Below are positions 12,501 through 25,864 of a stretch of 64,000 nt of DNA, piece by piece; positions within the stretch are counted from its first letter, which is position 1, and each line of letters begins with the position of its first letter. A program made the translations under genes and the position numbers. The notes beneath the pieces are model-generated. The model ran no database searches. It saw only the letters and a list, made by a program, of their open reading frames with translations, and had not been told where the DNA came from. The stretch lies in the NCBI GenBank assembly GCA_964016885.1, contig OZ024741.1, positions 36,128,749 to 36,192,748 of the forward strand, given 5' to 3'. The stretch comes from Eledone cirrhosa. Lineage: Eukaryota; Mollusca; Cephalopoda; Octopoda; Eledonidae.

Positions 12501-14999
12501 TATGAACTCTTCACACGAAGAACTCTTCAGCCTATGGACTCTTCAGCCTATGGACTCTTCACGCTAAGAATTCTTCAGCCTATGGACTATTCTGCCTATG
12601 AACTCTTCACCCTTAGAACTCTTCAGGCTATTAACTCTTCACCCTAAGAACTCTTCGGCCTACGAACTCTTCACCCTAAGAACTCTTCACCCTATGGACT
12701 CTTCAGCCTATGAACTCTTCCACCTAAGGACTCTTCAGCCTATGAACTCTTCAGCCTATGAATTCTACAGCCTATGAACTCTTCCACCTAAGGACTCTTC
12801 AGCCTATGGACTCTTCACCCTAAGCACTCTTCAGCCTATGGACTCTTCAGCCTATGAACTCTTTTGCCTATGGACTCTTCAGCCTATGGACTTTTCAGCC
12901 TATGAACTCTTTACCCTAAGAATTCTTCAGCCTGTGAACTCTTCGTTCTAAGAATTCTTCAGGATATGGGCTCTTCACCCGAAGAACTATTCAGCCTATG
13001 GACTCTTCAGCCTATGAACTCTTCACCCTTAGAACTCTTCAGTCTATGAACTCTTCACCCTAAGAACTCTTCAGCCTATAGTCTCTTCAGACTATGGACT
13101 CTTCAGCCTATGAACTTTTCAGCCTATGGACTCTTCACCCTAAGAACCCTTCAGCCTATGGACTCTTCAGACTATGAACTCTTCAGCCTATGGACTCTTC
13201 ACCCTATGGACTCTTCACCATAAGAACTCTTCAGCCTATGGACTCTTCACCCTAAGCACTCTTCAGCCTATGAACTCTTCAGTCTATGAACTCTTCAGCC
13301 TATGAAATGTTCACCCTTAGAACTCTTCAGCCTATGAACTCTTCACCCTAAGAACTCTTCAGCCTATGGATTCTTCAACCTATGGACTATTTAGCCTATG
13401 AACTCTTCACCCTAAGAACTCTTCAGCCTATGAACTCTTCGGCCTATGGACTCTTCAGTCTATGGACTCTTCACTCTAAGAACTCTTTAGTCTATGGACT
13501 CTTCAGTCTATGGACTCTTCAGCCTATGAACTGTTCACCCTTAGAACTCTTCAGCCTATGAACTCTTCACCCTAAGAACTCTTCAGCCTATGAACTCTTC
13601 AACCTATGGACTCTTCAGCCTATGAACTCTTCACCCTTAGAACTCTTCAGCCTATGAACTCTTCACCCTAAGAACTCTTCAGCCTATAGTCTCTTCAGAC
13701 TATGGACTCTTCAGCCTATGAACTTTTCAGCCTATGGAATCTTCAGCCTATGGACTATTCACCCTAAGAACCCTTCAGTCTATGGACTCTTCAGCCTATG
13801 AACTCTTCAGCCTATGGACTCTTCAGTCTATGGAATCTTCACTCTAAGAACTCTTCAGTCTATGGACTCTTCAGTCTATGGACTCTTCACTCTAGGAACT
13901 CTTCAGCCTATGGACTCTTCAGTCTATGGACTCTTCACTCTAAGAACTCTTCAGGCTATGAACTCTTCACTCTATGAACTCTTCTCCCTCAGAACTCTTC
14001 AGCCTATGAACTCTTCACCATAAAATCTCTTCAGCCTATCGACTCTTCACCCTAAGAACTCTTCAGCCTATGGACTCTTCAGCCTATAAACTCTTCAGCC
14101 TATGAACTCTTCACCCTAAGAACTCTTCAGCTTATGGACTCTTCAGCCTATGAACTCGTCAGCCTATGAAATATTCCCCCTAAGTACTCTTCAGCTTATG
14201 GACTCTTCAGCCTATGAACTCTTCAGCCTATGGACTCTTCAGCCTATGAACTCTTCACGCTAAGAATTCTTCAGCCTATGGGCTATTCTGCCTATGAACT
14301 CTTCACCCTTAGAACTCTTCAGGCTACTAACTCTTCACCGTAAGATCTCTTCGGCCTATGGACTCTTCACCCTAAGAACTCTTCAGTCTATGAACTCTTC
14401 AGTCTATGAACTCTTCAGCCTATGAACTGTTCAGCCTTAGAACTCTTCAGCCTATGAACTCTTCACTCTTAGAAAGCTTCAGGCTATTATCTCTTCACCC
14501 AAGAACTTTTCAGCCTATGAACTGTTCACCCTCAGAACTCTTCAGCCTATGGACTCTTCAGCCTATGGACTCTTCACACTAAGACGTCTTCAGCCTATGA
14601 ACTGTTCACTCTTAGAACTCTTTAGCCTAAGAACTCTTCAGCCTATGGACACTTCAGCATATGAACTCTTCGCCCTTAGAACTCTTCAGCCTATGAACTC
14701 TTCAACCTTAGAACTCTTCAGGCTATTAACTCTTCACACTAAGAACTCTTCAGCCTATGCACTCTTCAGCCTATGAACTTTTCAGCCTATGGACTCTTCA
14801 GCCTATGGACTCTTCACCCAAAGAACTCTTCAGCCTATGGCTCTTCACCCTAAGAACTCTTCAGCCTATGGACTCTTCAGCCTATTAACTCTTCAGCCTA
14901 TGGACTCTTCAGCCTATGGACTCTTCACACTAAGAACTCTTCAGCCTATGAACTCTTAACATTAGAACTCTTCAGGCTATTAACTCTTCACCGTAAGAC

Positions 15000-17900
15000 C
15001 TCATCAGCCTATGAACTCTTCAATCTATGTACTCTTCAGCCTGTGGACTCTTCACTCTAAGAACTCCTCGGCCTATGGACTCTTCACACTAAGAACTTTT
15101 CAGCCTATGAACTCTCCACCATAAAAACTCTTCAGCCTATAGACTCTTCACACTAATTAATCTTCAGCCTATGGACTCTTCAGCCTATGAAATCTTCAGC
15201 CAATGAATTCTTTACCCTAAGAACTCTTCAGCTTATGGAGTTCAGCCTATGAACTCTTCAGCCTATGGACTCTTTAGCCTATGGACTCTTCACGCTAAGA
15301 ACTCTTCAGGCTATTAACTCTTCACCCTAAGAACTCTACGGCCTATGAACTCTTCACCCTAAGAACTCTACAGCTTATAGACTCTTCAGCCTATGGACTC
15401 ATCAGCCTATGAACTCTTCAGCCTATGGAAACATCAACCTATGGACTCTTCACCCTAAGCACTCTTCAGTCTATGGACTCTTCAACCTATATACTCTTCA
15501 GGCTATGGACACTTCAGCCTATGAACTCTTCACACTAAGAACTCTTCAGCCTATGAACTCTTCAGCCTATGAATTCTTCACCCTAAGAACTGTTCAGCCT
15601 ATGGACTCTTCAGCCTATGAAATCTTCAGCCTATGGACTCTTCAGCCTATGGACTCTTCACACTAATAACTATTCAGCCTATGGACACTTCACCCTAAGA
15701 ACTCTTCAGTCTATGAACTCTTCAGTCTATGAACTCTTCAGCCTATGAACTGTTCACCCTTAGAACTCTTCAGCCTATGAACTCTTCACCCTTAGTACTC
15801 TTCAGGCTATTATCTCTTCACCCAAGAACTCTTCAGCCAATGAACTCTTCACCCTAAGAACTCTTCAGTCTATGGACATTTCAGCCCATGAGCTCTTCAC
15901 ACTAAGAACTCTTCAGCCTATGAACTCTTCAGCCTATGAACTCTTCACACTAAGAAATCTTCAGCCTATGAACTATTCAGCCTATGAACTCTTCACCCTA
16001 AGAACTCTTCAGCCTATGGACTCTTCAGCCTATGAACTCTTCAGCCTATGAACTCTTCAGCCTATGAACTCATCAGCCTATGAACTCTTCAGCCTATGGA
16101 TTCTTCAGCCTATGACCTCTTCACCCTAAGAACTCTTCAGCCTATGAACTCTTCCACCTATGGATTCTTCAGCCTATGGACTCTTCACTCTGAGCACTCT
16201 TCAGCCTATGGACTCTTCAACCTATATATTCTTCAGCCTATGGACACTTCAGCCTATGAACTCTTCACACTAAGATCTCTTCACACTATGAACTCTTCAG
16301 CCTATGAACTCTTCAACCTATGGAATCTTCAGCCTATGGACTCTTCACACTAAGAACTCTTCAGCCTATGGACTCTTCACCCTAAGAACTCTTCAGTCTA
16401 TGAACTCTTCAGTCTATGAACTCTTCAGCCTATGAACTGTTCAGCCTTAGAACTCTTCAGCCTATGAACTCTTCACTCTTAGAACTCTTCAGGCTATTAT
16501 CTCTTCACCCAAGAACTCTTCAGCCTATGAACTGTTCACCCTCAGAACTCTTCAGCCTATGGACTCTTCACCCTAAGCACACTTCAGCCTATGAACTCTT
16601 CAGTCTATGAACTCTTCAGCCTATGAACTGTTAACCGTTAGAACTCTTCAGCCTATGGACTCTTCACACTAAGAAGTCTTCAGCCTATGAACTGTTCACT
16701 CTTAGAACTCTTTAGCCTAAGAACTCTTCAGCCTATGGACACTTCAGCATATGAACTCTTCACCCTTAGAACTCTTCAGCCTATGAACTCTTCAACCTTA
16801 GAGCTCTTCAGGATATTAACTCTTCACACTACGAACTGTTCTGCCTATTAACTTTTCACCCTAAGAGCTCTTCAGCCTATGGATTCTTCAGCCTATGGAC
16901 TCTTAAGCCTATGAACTCTTCACCCTAAGAACTCTTCAGCCTATGCACTTTTCAGCCTATGAACTTTTCAGCCTATGGACTCTTCAGCCTATGGACTCTT
17001 CACCCTAAAAACTCTTCAGCCTATGGCTCTTCAGCCTATGAACTTTTCAGCCTATGGACTCTTCAGCCTATGGACTCTTCACCCTAAGAACTCTTCAGCC
17101 TATGGATTCTTCACCCTAAGCACTCTTCTGCCTATGAACTATTCAGTCTATGAACTCTTCAGCCTATTGTCTCTTCACCCTAAGAACTCTTCAGCCTATG
17201 AACTCTTCACCCTAAGAACTCTTCAGCCTATGGACTCTTCAGCCTATGAACTCTTCACCCAAGAACTCTTCAGCCTATAAACTCTTCACCCTAAGAACTC
17301 TTCAGCCTATGGACTCTTCAGCCTATTAACTCTTCAGCCTATGGACTCTCCAGCCTATGGACTCTTCACACTAAGAACTCTTCAGCCTATGGACTCTTCA
17401 GCCTATGAACTCTTAACACTTAGAACTCTTCAGGCTATTAACTCTTCACCCTAAGACCTCATCAGCCTATGGATTCTTCAACCTATGGAATCTTAAGCCT
17501 ATGAACTCTTCACCCTAAGAACTCTTCAGCCTATGAACTCTTCAACCTATGTACTCTTCAGCCTATGGACTCTTCACTCTAAGAACTCTTCAGCCTATGG
17601 ACTCTTCAAACTAAGAACTCTTCAGCCTATGAACTCTCCACCATAAAAACTCTTCAGCCTATAGACTCTTCACACTAATTAATCTTCAGCCTATGGACTC
17701 TTCAGCCTATGAAATCTTCAGCCAATGAATTCTTTACCCTAAGAACTGTTCAGCTTATGGATCAGCCTATGATCTCTTCAGCCTATGGACTCTTTAGCCT
17801 ATGGACTCTTCACGCTAAGAACTCTTCAGGCTATTAACTCTTCACCCTAAGAACTCTACGCCCTATGAACTCTTCACCCTAAGAACTCTACAGCTTATAG

Positions 17901-18300
17901 ACTCTTCAGCCTATGGACTCATCAGCCTATGAACTCTTCAGCCTATGGAAACTTCAGCCTATGGACTCTTCACCCTAAGCACTCTTCAGTCTATGGACTC
18001 TTCAACCTATATAATCTTCAGGCTATGGACACTTCAGCCTATGAGCTCTTCACACTAAGAACTCTTCAGCCTATGAACTCTTCAGCCTATGAACTCTTCA
18101 CCCTAAGAACTGTTCAGCCTATGGACTCTTCAGCCTATGAAATCTTCAGCCTATGGACTCTTCAGCCTATGGACTCTTCACGCTAATAACTATTCAGCCT
18201 ATGGACACTTCACCCTAAGAACTCTTCAGTCTATGAACTCTTCAGTCTATGAACTCTTCAGCCTATGAACTCTTCACCCTTAGTACTCTTCAGGCTATTA
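15000..18300. repeat. 2.5-kb-spaced block pair (about 15.0-15.8 and 17.5-18.3 kb)
   Basis: The segment with CACTAATTAATC at 15151 recurs at 17673. The offset is 2522 bp and becomes 2520 bp after a unit that is 14 bp long at 15234 but 12 bp long at 17756. Shared markers are the ACGCTAAGAAC unit, CTACAGCTTATAGAC, GGAAAC, and a TATATA unit followed by CAGGCTATGGAC. The pair is duplicated again at about 31.7-35.0 kb and a partial relative lies near 62215-62360. Confidence 0.78.
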
Positions 18301-18599
18301 TCTCTTCACCCAAGAACTTTTCAGCCTATGAACTCTTCACCCTAAGAACTCTTCAGCCTATGGACACTTCAGCCTATGAACTCTTCACACTAAGAACTCT
18401 TCAGCCTATGAACTCTTCAGCCTATGAACTCTTCACACTAAGAAATCTTCAGCCTATGAACTATTCAGCCTATGAACTCTTCACCCTAAGAACTCTTCAG
18501 CCTATGGACTCTTCAGCCTATGAACTCTTCAGCCTATGAACTCTTCAGCCTATGGACTCTTCAGCCAATGAACTCCTCACACTAAGAACTCTTCAGCCT

Positions 18600-19300
18600 A
18601 TGGACTCTTCAACCTATGGACTCTTCAGCCTATGCACTCCTCATTCTAAGAACTATTCAGCCTATGGACTCTTCAGCCTATGAACTCTTCACTCTAAGAA
18701 CTCTTCAGCTTATGGACTCTTCAGCATATGAACTCTTCAGCCTATGGACTCTTCAGCCTAAGTATTCTTCACGCTAAGATTTCTTCAGGCTATGGAGTAT
18801 TCTGCCTATGAACTCTTCACTCTTAGAACTCTTCAGGCTATTAACTCTTCACCCTAAGAACTCTTCAGCCTATGGATTCTTCAGCCTATGGACTCTTAAG
18901 CCTATGAACTCTTCACCCTAAGAACTCTTAAGCCTATGAACTCCTCAGCCTATGAACTCTTCAGCCTTTGGACTCCTCAGCCTATGGACTCTTCACTCTA
19001 AGAACTCTTCAGCCTATGAACTCTTCAGCCTATGAACTCTTCACACTAAGAAATCTTCAGCCTATGAACTATTCAGCCTATGAACTCTTCAACCTATGGA
19101 CTCTTCAGCCTATGGACTCCTCATTCTAAGAACTATTCAGCCTATGGATTCTTCAGCCTATGAACTCTTCACTCTAAGAACTTTTCAGCTTATGGACTCT
19201 TCAGCATATGAACTCTTCAGCCTATGGACTCTTCAGCCTAAGTATTCTTCACGCTAAGAATTCTTCAGCCTATGGAGTATTCTGCCTATGAACTTTTCAC
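18600..19300. repeat. Local duplication with a 480-bp period (also at 35293-35993)
   Basis: The string CTCCTCATTCTAAG at about 18638 recurs at about 19118. In both places it is followed by the same unit order: CAGCTTATGG, CAGCATATG, CCTAAGTATTC, ACGCTAAGA, then GGAGTATTC. The spacing is 480 bp, or 30 units. Small differences exist, such as AAGATTTC versus AAGAATTC. The whole arrangement is carried over into the second 16.7-kb copy. Confidence 0.78.
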
Positions 19301-22300
19301 CCTTAGAACTCTTCGACCTATGAACTCTTCACCCTAAGAACTCTTCAGGCTATGGACTCATCAGCCTATGAACTCTTCACCCTAAGAACTCTTCAGTCTA
19401 TGAACTCTTCCACCTAAGGACTCTTAAGCCTATGGACTCTTCACGCTAAGCACTCTTCATCCTAAGCACTCTTCAGCCTATGGACTCTTCAGCCTCCGAC
19501 TCTTCAGCCTATGGACTCTTCAGGCTATGGACTCTTCGGGCTATGAACTCTTCAGCCTATGGACTCTTCAGTCTATAGACTCTTCAGCCTATGAACTTTT
19601 CAGCCTATGGACTCTTCACTCTTAGAACTCATCAGCCTAAGAACTGTTCAGCCTATGGACACTTCACCCTAAGCACTATTCAGCCTATGGACTCTTCAAC
19701 CTATATACTCTTCAGCCTATGGACACTTCAGCCTATGAACTCTTCACACTAAGAACTCTTCAGCCTATGAACACTTCAGCCTATGAACACTTCACCCTAA
19801 GAACTCTTCAGCCTATGGACTCTTCAGCCTATGAACTCTTCAGCCTATGAACTTTTCAACCTATGGACTCTTCAGCCAATGAACTCTTCACACTAAGAAC
19901 TATTCACCCTATGGACTCTTCAGCCTATGAACTCTTCATCCTAAGAACTCTTCAGCTTATGGACTCTTCAGCCTATGAACTCTTCAGCCTATGGACTCTT
20001 CAGCCTATGGACTCTTCACGCTAAGAATTCTTCAGCCTATGGAGTATTCTGCCTATGAACTCTTCACCCTTAGAACTCTTCAGGCTATTAACTCTTCACA
20101 CTAAGAACTCTTCAGCCTATGGACTCTTCAGCCTATGGACTCTTCATTCTAAGAACTCTTCAGCCTATGGACACTTCAGCCTCTGAACTCTTCACCCTAA
20201 GAACTCTTCAGCTTGTGGACTCTTCAGCCTATGAACTCTACAGCTTGTGGACTCTTCAGGCTATTAACTCTTCACCCTATCAACTCTTCAGCCTATGGAC
20301 TCTTCAGCCAATGAACTCTTCACCCTAAGAACTCTTCAGCCTATGAACTCTTCAACCTATGGACTCTTCAGCCTATGGACTCTTCATTCTAAGAACTCTT
20401 CAGCCTATGGACTACTCAGCCAATGAACTCTTCACCATAAGAACTCTTCAGCCTATGGACTCTTCACTCTAAGAACTCTTCAGCCTATGGACTCTTCAGT
20501 CTTTGGATTCTTCACGCTAAGAATTCTTCAGCCAATGGACTATTCTGCCTATGAAATCTTCACCCTTAGAACTCTTCAGGCTATTATCTCTTCACCCTAA
20601 GAACTCTTCGGCCTATGAACTCTTCACCTTAAGAACTCTTCATTCTATGGACTCATCAGCCTATGAAATCTTCACCCTCAGAACTCTTCAGCCTATGAAC
20701 TCTTCAGCCTCTGAACTCTTCAGCTTATGGACTCTTCAGCCTATGAACTCTTCACCCTAAGAACTCTTCAGTCTATGAACTCTTCCACCTAAGGACTCTT
20801 AAGCCTATGGACTCTTCACCCTAAGCATTCTTCACCCTAAGCACTCTTCAGCCTATGGACTCTTCAGCCTCCGACTCTTCAGCCTATGGGCTCTCAGCCT
20901 ATGGACTCTTCAGCCTATGAATTTTTACCCTAAGAACTCTTCAGCCTGTGAAATCTTCGCCCTAAGAATTCTTCAGACTATGGGCTCTTCACCCTAAGAA
21001 CTATACAGCCTATGGACTCTTCAGCCTATGAACTCCTCAACCTATGGACTCTTCAGCCTATGAACTCTTCACACTTAAATCTCTTCAGCCTATGAGCTCT
21101 TCACACTAAGAACTCTTCAGCCTATGATCTCTTCAGCCTATGGACTCTTCAGCCTATGAACGTTTAAGCCTATGGACTCTTCAGCCTATGGACTCTTCAC
21201 CCTAAGAACTCTTCAGCCTATGGACTCTTTAGCCTATGAACTCTTCACCCTAAGTACTCTTAAGCCTATGAACTCTTCAGCCTATGGACTCCTCAGCCAA
21301 TGAACTATTCACCCTAATAACTCTTAAGCCTATGAACTCTTCAGCCTATGAACGCTTCAGCCTATGGACTCTTCAGCCTATGAATTATTCACCCTAAGAA
21401 CTCTTCAGTCTATGAACTCTTCCACCTAAGGACTCTTAAGCCTATGGACTCTTCACCCTAAGCACTCTTAACCGTAACCACTCTTCAGCCTATGGACTCT
21501 TCAGCCTTCGACTCTTCAGCCTATGGACTCTTCAGCCTATGGACTCATCAGCCTATGATCTCTTTACCCTAAGAACTCTTCAGCCTGTGAAATATTCGCC
21601 CTAAGAATTCTTCAGCCTATGGGCTCTTCACCCGAAGAACTATTCAGCCTATGGACTCTTCAGCCTATGAACTCTTCACACTTAAAACTCTTCAGCCTAT
21701 GAACTCTTCACCTTAAGAACTCTTCAGCCTATGGACTCTTCAGCCTATGGACTCTTCAGCCTAAGAACTTTTCAGCCTATGGACTCTTCAGCCTATGGAC
21801 TCTTCACCCTAAGAACTCTTCAGCCTATGGACTCTTCAGCCTATGAAATCTTCAGCCTATCAACTCTTCTGCCTATGAACTGTTCACCCTTAGAACTCTT
21901 CAGCCTACGAACTCTTCACCCTAAGAACTCTTTAGCCTATGGACTCTTCAGTCTATAGATTCTTCAGCCTATGAACTTTTCAGCCTATGGACTCTTCACT
22001 CTTAAAATTCATCAGCCTAAGAACTGTTCAGCCTATGGACACTTCACCCTAAGCACTATTCAGCCTATGGACTCTTCAATCTATATACTCTTCAGCCTAT
22101 GAACTCTTCAGTCTATGAACTCTTCACCCTAAGAACTCTTCAGCCTATGGACTCTTCTGCCTATGAACTCTTCATTCTATGAACTCTTCAGCCTATGGAC
22201 TCTTCAGCCAATGAACTCTTCACACTAAGAACTCTTCAGCCTATGAACTCTTCAACCTATGGACTCTTCAGCCTATGGACTCTTCATTCTAAGAACTCTT

Positions 22301-25300
22301 AAGCCTATGTACTCTTCAGACTATTAACTCTTCACCCTAAGAACTCTTCAGCTTATGAATTCTTCAGCCGAAGAAATCTTCAGCCTATAGACTCTTCAGT
22401 CTATGGACTCTTCACTCTAAGAACTCTTCAGTCTATGGACTCTTCAGTCTATGGACTCTTCACTCTAAGAACTCTTCAGTCTATGGACTCTTCACTCTAT
22501 GAACTCTTCTCCCTCAGAACTCTTCAGCCTATGAACTCTTCACCATAAAAACTCTTCAGCCTATCGACTCTTCACCCTATGAACTCTTCAGCCTATGGAC
22601 TCTTCACCCTATGAACTCTTCAGCCCATGAACTCTTCACCCTAAGAACTCTTCTGCTTATGGACTCTTCAGCCTACGAACTCTTCAGCCTATGAACTCTT
22701 CACCCTAAGAACTCTTCAGCTTATGGACTCTTCAGCCTATGAACTCGTCAGCCTATGAAATATTCACCCTAAGAACTCTTCGGCCTATGAACTCTTCACC
22801 CTAAGAACTCTTCAGCCTATAGACTCTTCAGCCTATGAAATCATCAGCCTATGAACTCCTCAGCCTATGGATTCTTCAGCCTATGGACTCTTCACCCTAA
22901 GCACTCTTCAGCCTATGGACTATTCAACCTATATATTCTTCAGCCTATGGACACTTCAGCCTATGAACTCTTCACACTAAGAACTCTTCACACTATGAAC
23001 TCTTCAGCCTATGAACTTTTGAAACTATGGAAGCTTCAGCCTATGGACTCTTCGCACTAAGAACTCTTCAGCCTATGGACTCTTCACCCTAAGAACTCTT
23101 CAGTCTATGAACTCTTCAGTCTATGAACACTTCAGCCTATGAACTCTTCTCTCTTAGAACTCTTCAGTCTATTATCTCTTCACCCAAGAACTCTTCAGCC
23201 TATGAACTGTTCACCCTAAGAACTCTTCAGCCTATGGACTCTTCAGCCTATGGACTCTTCACACTAAGAAGTCTTCAGCCTATGAACTGTTCACACTTAG
23301 AACTCTTTAGCCTAAGAACTCTTCAGCCTATGGACACTTCAGCCTATGAACTCTTCACCCTTAGAACTCTTCAGCCTATGAACTCTTCAACCTTAGAACT
23401 CTTCAGGCTATGAACTCTTCACCCTAAGAACTCTTCAGCCTATGGCTCTTCAGCTTATGCACTCTTCAGACTTTGAAATTTTCAGCCTATGGACTCTTCA
23501 GCCTATGGACTCTTCACCCTAAGAACTCTTCAGCCTATGGACTCTTCAGCCTATGAACTCTTTAGCCTATGGACTCTTCAGCCTATGGACTCTTCACCCT
23601 AAGAACTCTTCAGCCTATGGACTCTTCACCCTAAGCACTCTTAAGCCTATGAACTATTCAGTCTATGAACTCTTCAGCCTATGATCTGTTCACCCTTAGA
23701 ACTCTTCAGCCTATGAACTCTTCAGCCTTTGGTCTCTTCACCCTAAGAACTCTTCAGCCAATGAAATCTTCACCCTAAGAACTCTTCAGCTTATGGACTC
23801 TTCAGCCTATGAACTCTTCAACCTATGGACTCTTCATCCTATGGACTCTTCATTCTAAGAACTCTTCAGCCTATGGAGTATTCTGCCTATGAACTCTTCA
23901 CCCTTAGAACTCTTCAGGCTATTAAATCTTCACCCTAAGAGCTCTTCAGCTTATGGACTCTTCAGCCTATGAACTCTTCAGCCTATTGTCTCTCCAGCCT
24001 ATGGACTCTTCACGCTAAGAATTCTTCAGCCTATGGAGTATTCTGCCTATGAACTCTTCACACTTAGAACTCTTCAGGCTATTAAATCTTCAACCTAAGA
24101 ACTCTTCAGCCTATGGATTATTCAGCCTATGGACTCTTAAGCCTATGAACTCTTCACCCTAAGAACTCTTAAGCTTATGAACTCTTCAGCCTATGAACTC
24201 TCCAGCCTATGGACTCCTCAGCCAATGTACTCTTCACCCTAAGAACTCTTCAGCCTATCAATTCTTCAACCTATGGACTCTTCAGCCTATGGACTCTTCA
24301 CTCTAAGAATTCTTCAGGCTATTAACTCTTCACCCTAAGAACTATTCGGCCTATGAACTCTTCACCCTAAGAACACTTCAACCTATGGACACTTCAGCCT
24401 ATGGACTCTTCATTCTAAGAACTCTTCAGCCTATGGACTCTTCAGACTATGCACTCTTCACCCTTAGAACTCTTCAGGCTATTAAGTCTTCGGCCTATGG
24501 ACTCTTCAGCCAATGAATTCTTCACTCTAAGAACTCTTCAGCCTATGGGTTCAAGAGCCTATGAACTCCTCAACCAATGGACTCTTTACCCTAAGAACTC
24601 TTCAGTCTATGAACTCTTCTGGCTATGAACTCTTCACTCTATGAACTCTTCACACTAAAAACTCTTCAGCCTATGAACTCTTCCCCATAAAAACTGTTCA
24701 GCCTATGGACTCTTCACCCTAAGAACTCTTCAGCCTATGGACTTTTCAAACTATGAACACTTCAGCCTATGGACTCTACAGCCTGTGGATTCTTCAGCCT
24801 ATGGACTCTTGAGCCTATAGACTCTTCAGCCTATTGACACTTCAGCCTATGAACTCTTCACACTAAGAACTCTTCAGCCTATGGACTCTTCAGCCTATGG
24901 ACTCTTCACGCTAAGAATTCTTCAGCCTATGGACTATTCTGCCTATGAACTCTTCACCCTTAGAACTCTTCAGGCTATTAACTCTTAACCCTAAGAAATC
25001 TTCGGCCTATGAACTCTTCACCCTTAAGAACTCTTCACCCTATGGACTCTTCAGCCTATGAACTGCTCAGCCTATGAACTCTTCCACGTAAGGACTCTTC
25101 AGCCAATGAACTCTTCAGCCTATGAACTCTTCCACCTAAGGACTCTTCAGCCTATGGACTCTTCACCCTAAGCACTCTTCAGCCTATGGACTCTTCAGCC
25201 TATGAACTATTCTGCCTATGGACTCTTCAGCCTATGGACTCTTCAGCCTATGAAGTCTTTACCCTAAGAACTCTTCAGCTTGTGAACTCTTCGTCCTAAG

Positions 25301-25837
25301 AATTCTTCAGGATATTGGCTCTTCACCCGAAGAACTATTCAGCCTATGGACTCTTCAGCCTATGAACTCTTCACCCTTAGAACTCTTCAGCCTATAGTCT
25401 CTTCAGACTATGGACTCATCAGCCTATGAACCCTTCAGCCTATGGACTCTTCAGCCTATGAACTCTTCAGCCTATGGACTCTTCACCCTATGGACTCTTC
25501 ACCCTAAGAACTCTTCAGCCTATGGACTCTTCACTCTAAGCACTCTTCAGCTTATGAACTCTTCAGTCTATGAAATCTTCAGCCTATGAACTGTTCACCC
25601 TTAGAACTCTTCAGCCTATGAACTCTTCACCCTAAGAACTCTTCAGCCTATGGATTCTTCAGCCTATGGACTCTTTAGCCTATGACCTCTTCACCCTAAG
25701 AACTCTTCAGCCTATGAACTCTTCAGCCTATGAACTCTTCGGCCTATGTACTCTTCAGTCTATGGACTCTTCACTCTAAGAACTCTTCAGTCTATGGACT
25801 CTTCAGTCTATGAACTCTTCAGCCTAGCAACTATTTA

Positions 25838-25864
25838 CCCTAAGAACTCTTCAGCCTATGATCT
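25838..25864. other. Chimeric junction unit between the two 16.7-kb copies
   Basis: The junction unit combines the left context of the right-hand breakpoint (TTTACCCTAAGA) with the right context of the left-hand breakpoint (CCTATGATCTC). Its parents are at 9146-9172 (CCCTAAGC, then GATCTC) and 42532-42558 (CCCTAAGA, then GAACTC). The shared stretch in which the exchange could lie is ACTCTTCAGCCTATGA, exactly 16 bases or one unit, with a mismatch on each side. This is the product expected from one unequal exchange between two units in register. Confidence 0.85.

Larger units (their letters stand above)
9153..25845. repeat. 16.7-kb segmental tandem duplication, copy 1
   Basis: Every position I compared matches the position 16,693 bp downstream. 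The identity extends from 9153 up to and including the 16 bases after 25845 (copy 1 to 25861, copy 2 to 42554). All distinctive length-variant units are shared, for example the 14-bp unit at 11497, the 12-bp unit at 17756 and the CCTCCGACTC units. The one difference I found is C at 24255 versus T at 40948. The period equals 1043 units plus 5 bp, the remainder coming from internal units of non-standard length. Identity was checked at many points but not base by base. Confidence 0.93.
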
